Positions 15,486 through 18,181 of a stretch of 18,181 nt of DNA are shown here, piece by piece. Below the pieces are notes generated by a model, which saw nothing but the letters and a program-made list of their open reading frames with translations, had not been told where the DNA came from and did no database searches. The translations under genes and the position numbers were made by a program. Location: assembly GCA_045577755.1 (NCBI GenBank), contig JAZNJA010000078.1:1-18181 (forward strand). The letters are read 5' to 3'. Position 1 is the first letter of the stretch; the number at the start of each line of letters is the position of its first letter. This DNA is from CAMEON01 sp045577755. GTDB taxonomy: Bacteria > Bacillota > Clostridia > Oscillospirales > CAG-272.

Positions 15486-16535
15486 TCAGGCGTTGTCCTT
15501 AGCCAGCTCCTCGCGGATATAGGAGAGCTGCAGGAGCTTGTCCTTGACAGCCTCCACCGAGAGGAGATCGGTGTTGTTGGAGTTGAACTCGGTCAGAGTA
15601 TTGCGCTCGGCGTCGCCCTGGTTGAAGTACTTATCGTAATTCAGGCCGCGCTTGTCGCAGGGAACGCGGTAGAAGTTGCCCATGTCGATGGCTCCGGCAC
15701 ACTCCTCGTTGGTGAGCAGAGTCTCGTACATCTTCTCGCCGTGGCGGATACCGATGATCTTGATCTCGCTGTTGCCCTTCTTGTCGAACAGCTCCTGTAC
15801 GGCCTTTGCCTGGGTCTCGATGGTGCAGGCAGGGGCCTTCTGTACCAGGATATCGCCGCTATGGCCATGCTCAAAGGCGAACAGGACCAGATCCACAGCC
15901 TCCTCCAAGGACATGATGAAGCGGGTCATGGAGGGATCGGTGATGGTGATGGGCTTGCCGGCGCGGATCTGGTCGATCCACAGAGGGATGACCGAGCCGC
16001 GGGAGCACATGACGTTACCGTAACGGGTGCAGCAGATCTTGGTCTTCTCGGGGGAGACGGTGCGGGACTTGGCGACGATGACCTTCTCCATCATGGCCTT
16101 GGAGGTCCCCATGGCGTTGACGGGGTAAGCGGCCTTGTCGGTGGACAGACAAATGACGGTCTTGACCCCCTCCTCAATGGCGGCGTTCAGGACGTTCTCG
16201 GTACCCAGTACGTTGGTCTTAACGGCCTCAATGGGGAAAAACTCGCAGGAGGGCACCTGCTTGAGGGCGGCGGCGTGGAAGATGTAATCCACGCCGTGCA
16301 TGGCGTTGCGGACGCTCTGCAGGTCGCGGACGTCACCGATATAGAACTTGACCTTATCCGCCACCTCGGGCATCTTGGCCTGGAACTCGTGGCGCATATC
16401 GTCCTGCTTCTTCTCGTCTCGGGAGAACACGCGGATCTCCCCGATATCTGTGGCGAGGAAGCGATTGAGGACCGCGTTACCGAAGCTACCGGTACCGCCG
16501 GTGATCAGAAGGGTCTTACCTGTGAAAAGTGACAT
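15486..16535 (-). CDS. capE: UDP-GlcNAc 4,6-dehydratase/5-epimerase, CapE-like (349 aa)
   Basis: First enzyme of UDP-L-FucNAc synthesis. It is a soluble inverting 4,6-dehydratase that also epimerises C5. The NAD(P)-binding GGTGSFG is at 13-19, HAAALKQVPSCE at 87-98, STDKA at 131-135, and Met142-x3-Lys146 replaces the usual Tyr-x3-Lys, a hallmark of the CapE/FlaA1 group. There is no membrane domain, so it is the short form and not the CapD/PglF type. The start at 16535 has GGAG 7 nt upstream. PseB of the pseudaminic acid pathway is a close relative, but the neighbouring capF and capG decide for FucNAc. It follows the secreted-protein gene after a 159-nt spacer in which I see no convincing promoter. 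Confidence 0.93.
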   Translation of the reverse strand: MSLFTGKTLLITGGTGSFGNAVLNRFLATDIGEIRVFSRDEKKQDDMRHEFQAKMPEVADKVKFYIGDVRDLQSVRNAMHGVDYIFHAAALKQVPSCEFFPIEAVKTNVLGTENVLNAAIEEGVKTVICLSTDKAAYPVNAMGTSKAMMEKVIVAKSRTVSPEKTKICCTRYGNVMCSRGSVIPLWIDQIRAGKPITITDPSMTRFIMSLEEAVDLVLFAFEHGHSGDILVQKAPACTIETQAKAVQELFDKKGNSEIKIIGIRHGEKMYETLLTNEECAGAIDMGNFYRVPCDKRGLNYDKYFNQGDAERNTLTEFNSNNTDLLSVEAVKDKLLQLSYIREELAKDNA

Positions 16536-16587
16536 GATATTTCTCCGTTCCGTAATGTAATCAGATTCATGTGGGCAGTTATTTGCT

Positions 16588-16671
16588 CACCTCCGCTCCG
16601 AGGCGCGAGCATCGGGACAGAGGTGGACATATAACCATATGCAGACTGCGGGGGATGCCGCAGTCTGCATA
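16588..16671 (-). other. Structured intergenic spacer with 13-bp perfect hairpin
   Basis: ATGCAGACTGCGG (16639-16651) pairs perfectly with CCGCAGTCTGCAT (16658-16670) around GGGATG, and T16638-A16671 extends it by one pair. A second, weaker nested structure, CACCTC (16588-16593) / GAGGTG (16620-16625) enclosing GCTC/GAGC, lies on the capE side. On the transcribed - strand no T-run follows the strong hairpin, so it is not a standard terminator. It may be a 3'-end stabiliser or processing site between the secreted-protein gene and capE. Confidence 0.55.
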
Positions 16672-16694
16672 GAGTTGAATGGGGATGGATAGGC

Positions 16695-17669
16695 TCAAGC
16701 GGCGGGAATGACGATGGGAGCGGTGGTAACAGAGCCCACGAAATGCTCGGACTTGACGTAGCTGTTATTGCTCACGGGGGTCATAACGGCGGAGACCAGC
16801 TCCAGGGTCAGGCCCTCGGAGATATCGGCGGAGGCGGGAGCCGAGAAGACCACCGAAAGGAGGTCCTCACCCTTGAAGATACCGGTATTGTAGGTTGAGA
16901 CCTTGACGGTCAGGACACCCTTGTACCAGCTGTACTCACCGGTAAAGCCGTCGGGGATGATCACTTCATCCACGCGGAAGGTAGGATCGTAGTGGAAGAC
17001 CATGGTCATGTCGGAGAGCTCCTTGAGCTTCTTTGCCGAGAACGTCAGCGAGGCGGTGCCGCCGCTTGCAATGGACTCGGAGGCCTTGAAGCTGTAGGCG
17101 GGGTAGACGCCGGAGCCGGAAACCGTGAAGTGCTTCTCGGCGGTAACGTCGCCATTGGCCACCACCGAGATGGTGTGGGCGCCGTTGAGCATCTCAACCG
17201 AGGCGTAAGCGAAGACACCCTCCAGAGTAGTCTCCAGAGCCACGCCGTCCAGCATGATGGAGGCGGTCTCCGCGGCGGCGCTCATGCGGACGCGGATGTC
17301 GATGTAGTTGGCGATGACGGTGGCGTTATCGCTCATGGTAGCAAAGGGGATCGCGGAGCCGCCATTGCGCCACTGGATGGAGATGATGGAGAAGGCGGGA
17401 TCCGCGAGGGCCTCAGGCTCGGTAACCTCATCCTCGGCGGGGGCGCCGAACACGGGCTCGATGATGACCTCCTCGCCCTCCACGATCTCGAAAAGCTCGG
17501 GAGCTTCGGGCTCGGTGACGTCGGGGGTCTCGGGAAGATCCTCGGTATGCTCAGCCTGACTGCCGACAAGGACGGTATGGCCCGCGTCACCCATAACACC
17601 GATGGGAGACAGCTGGAGCATCATAACGAGAGCCAGCGCCAGAGTCAGCAGCTTTGTGTACTTTCTCAT
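16695..17669 (-). CDS. Secreted protein with cohesin-like C-terminal domain (324 aa)
   Basis: A Sec signal peptide is evident, with MRKYTK followed by a long hydrophobic core to about residue 26 and likely cleavage near VMG-DA. There is no lipobox. Residues 35-92 form a Glu/Pro-rich acidic linker. Residues 93-183 look like a small Ig-like beta domain ending in HTISVVANGDVTAEKHF. Residues about 188-310 resemble a cohesin-type or carbohydrate-binding beta sandwich: ASGGTASLTFSAKKL, then the typical FHYDPTFRVDEV core (225-236) and SVVFSAPA. The chain stops shortly after this domain, with no dockerin, sortase motif or membrane anchor, so it should be released or bound non-covalently. AAAGGA lies 11 nt before the ATG. 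It heads the - strand operon leading into capE. The domain call rests on motif resemblance only. Confidence 0.7.
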   Translation of the reverse strand: MRKYTKLLTLALALVMMLQLSPIGVMGDAGHTVLVGSQAEHTEDLPETPDVTEPEAPELFEIVEGEEVIIEPVFGAPAEDEVTEPEALADPAFSIISIQWRNGGSAIPFATMSDNATVIANYIDIRVRMSAAAETASIMLDGVALETTLEGVFAYASVEMLNGAHTISVVANGDVTAEKHFTVSGSGVYPAYSFKASESIASGGTASLTFSAKKLKELSDMTMVFHYDPTFRVDEVIIPDGFTGEYSWYKGVLTVKVSTYNTGIFKGEDLLSVVFSAPASADISEGLTLELVSAVMTPVSNNSYVKSEHFVGSVTTAPIVIPAA

Positions 17670-17709
17670 GCTTGAAAATTTCCTTTCTTTTGTGAACTGT
17701 ACAGGGAAA

Positions 17710-17727
17710 ACGACCCCGAGGGGCCGT
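17710..17727 (-). terminator. Terminator-like hairpin in the secreted-protein leader
   Basis: On the - strand ACGGCCC pairs with GGGTCGT (one G-T wobble) around CTCG and is followed by TTTT. It lies between the promoter and the ribosome binding site, about 40 nt before the start codon, where it could act as an attenuator or be only a leader stem. A second, small inverted repeat, ATTCC-N6-GGAAT (17729-17744), precedes it in the transcript. Confidence 0.4.
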
Positions 17728-17769
17728 CATTCCGCGCAGGGAATCGTTCTCTGTAAACTTTCTTCGTAT

Positions 17770-17798
17770 ATCATACCACAAAACCGAAAAAAAGTCAA
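17770..17798 (-). promoter_or_regulatory. Sigma-A promoter (extended -10) of the secreted protein-cap operon
   Basis: On the - strand the -35 TTGACT (17798-17793), an exact 17-nt spacer and TATGAT (17775-17770) with TGG immediately upstream form a near-consensus extended -10 promoter. The transcript would start near 17763, leaving a leader of about 94 nt. It is the only strong - strand promoter I found in the right half of the window. Confidence 0.85.
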
Positions 17799-18062
17799 TA
17801 GATTCAGCATTTTTTCCGTGAAATGTCCACCGAAATTTTACCTGTTCTTCACAATTCCCTTCCTCTTTTCTCCACGGCGGGGTATTTCTTCCTTCCCTGC
17901 CGTTTCATGCCGTCGGAGCGTCGGATCGCGCCTGTACGGCACAGCTCGCAGGCGTGGCTGCCCACAATCGCGAGGCGTTGTTCCGTCATATTCCCAACAG
18001 GAGAATCTAAAGCATCCATATTATTCAAATTTGGGTTTGGCGGTGAGGTGACCGAGTCCTTT
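17799..18062. other. Intergenic region without a supported gene
   Basis: No frame here has a plausible start, a ribosome binding site and protein-like composition together. The short open frames are rich in Pro, Arg and Ser and run on into the repeat at 18063. It contains a weak inverted repeat, CGCCTG (17929-17934) / CAGGCG (17949-17954), and the 19-bp motif at 18024-18042 that also occurs inverted near the left end. Confidence 0.5.
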
Positions 18063-18118
18063 GCCTTCTCCAGCGGAGAAGGGGGACCGCGAAGCGGTGG
18101 ATGAGGAGAGCATTTGTA
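18063..18118 (+). repeat. Intergenic repeat unit with two consecutive hairpins
   Basis: CCTTCTCC (18064-18071) pairs with GGAGAAGG (18075-18082) around AGC, then ACCGC (18086-18090) pairs with GCGGT (18094-18098) around GAA, followed by GGATGAGGAG. The layout, an arm, a variable GC stem, then GGATGAGG, is one I recall as a dispersed intergenic repeat in clostridial genomes. This was not checked by a search, and only one copy is present here. Confidence 0.6.
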
Positions 18119-18181
18119 ACCTAACTTATCGGGTGTACAGTTATGTTCCTACAACCATACGGATAGAAACGACAAAATGGT

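Noticed and set aside
14304..16532. 742-codon open frame on the + strand across capF and capE
   Set aside because: It is entirely antisense to two genes with clear enzyme motifs, and its translation is Gly/Val/Leu/Asp/His-rich with no recognisable domain. It results from the rarity of TTA, CTA and TCA codons in the real genes.
15486..16535. PseB (pseudaminic acid pathway) identity for the dehydratase
   Set aside because: The next genes are a CapF-type SDR-cupin fusion and a 2-epimerase, not PseC/PseH/PseG/PseI.
17929..17954. CGCCTG/CAGGCG inverted repeat as an RNA gene or terminator
   Set aside because: Only 6 bp with a long loop and no T-run, so not distinguishable from chance in GC-rich DNA.
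17602..18104. Short + strand frames in the right-hand intergenic region
   Set aside because: They overlap the - strand promoter and leader and run into a repeat; composition is not protein-like.
1..18181. tRNA, rRNA, CRISPR array, transposase or prophage genes
   Set aside because: No cloverleaf with a TTCGA-type loop, regularly spaced direct repeats, or integrase/transposase motifs were seen in any gap or frame.

Overview
The window looks like a chromosomal segment of a moderately GC-rich anaerobic Firmicute, most likely a gut clostridium of the Oscillospiraceae/Christensenellales kind. The reasons are the AAAGGA-type ribosome binding sites, near-consensus sigma-A promoters (several with an extended TGn -10), the tig-clpP-clpX gene order, a lipobox-bearing solute-binding lipoprotein, and AT-rich intergenic DNA between GC-rich genes. 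The species assignment is inference. No tRNA, rRNA, CRISPR array, insertion sequence or phage gene was found.

Left half (+ strand). A palindromic GC-rich intergenic repeat (1-100) precedes a stand-alone metallophosphoesterase (206-958). A consensus promoter (1054-1082) then drives trigger factor tig (1160-2455). A likely terminator separates it from clpP-clpX-purA (2637-5992), in which chaperone and protease genes are followed by a strongly divergent adenylosuccinate synthetase homologue. Next comes a monocistronic solute-binding lipoprotein (6138-7631) with its own promoter, a 16-bp palindrome in its leader, and terminators on both sides. Last is a tightly coupled pair, tcdA (tRNA t6A cyclisation) and a diacylglycerol-kinase-like lipid kinase, joined by an ATGA overlap. 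A possible 9-codon leader ORF joins tcdA by the same kind of overlap.

Right half (- strand), converging on the left half at a bidirectional terminator near 9725-9755. Read in its own direction from 17798 down: an extended -10 promoter and structured leader; a secreted protein with an acidic linker and a cohesin-like domain; a 159-nt spacer with a 13-bp perfect hairpin; then capE-like, capF-like, an uncharacterised nucleotidyltransferase, and capG-like. CapE, CapF and CapG together make UDP-N-acetyl-L-fucosamine from UDP-GlcNAc, a precursor for capsule or other surface polysaccharide. The nucleotidyltransferase inserted between capF and capG is the unexplained member. After a terminator come a cysteine-rich FliB-like protein and a GufA/ZupT-type ZIP metal transporter.

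The most interesting points are: (1) the PurA homologue keeps the GTP-side catalytic motifs but has lost the canonical IMP- and aspartate-binding motifs; (2) the compact UDP-FucNAc module carries an embedded nucleotidyltransferase and follows a secreted cohesin-like protein, with no glycosyltransferase in view; (3) a leader ORF/hairpin and an attenuator-like leader precede two of the operons; and (4) a 19-bp inverted motif sits beside repeat elements at both ends of the window.
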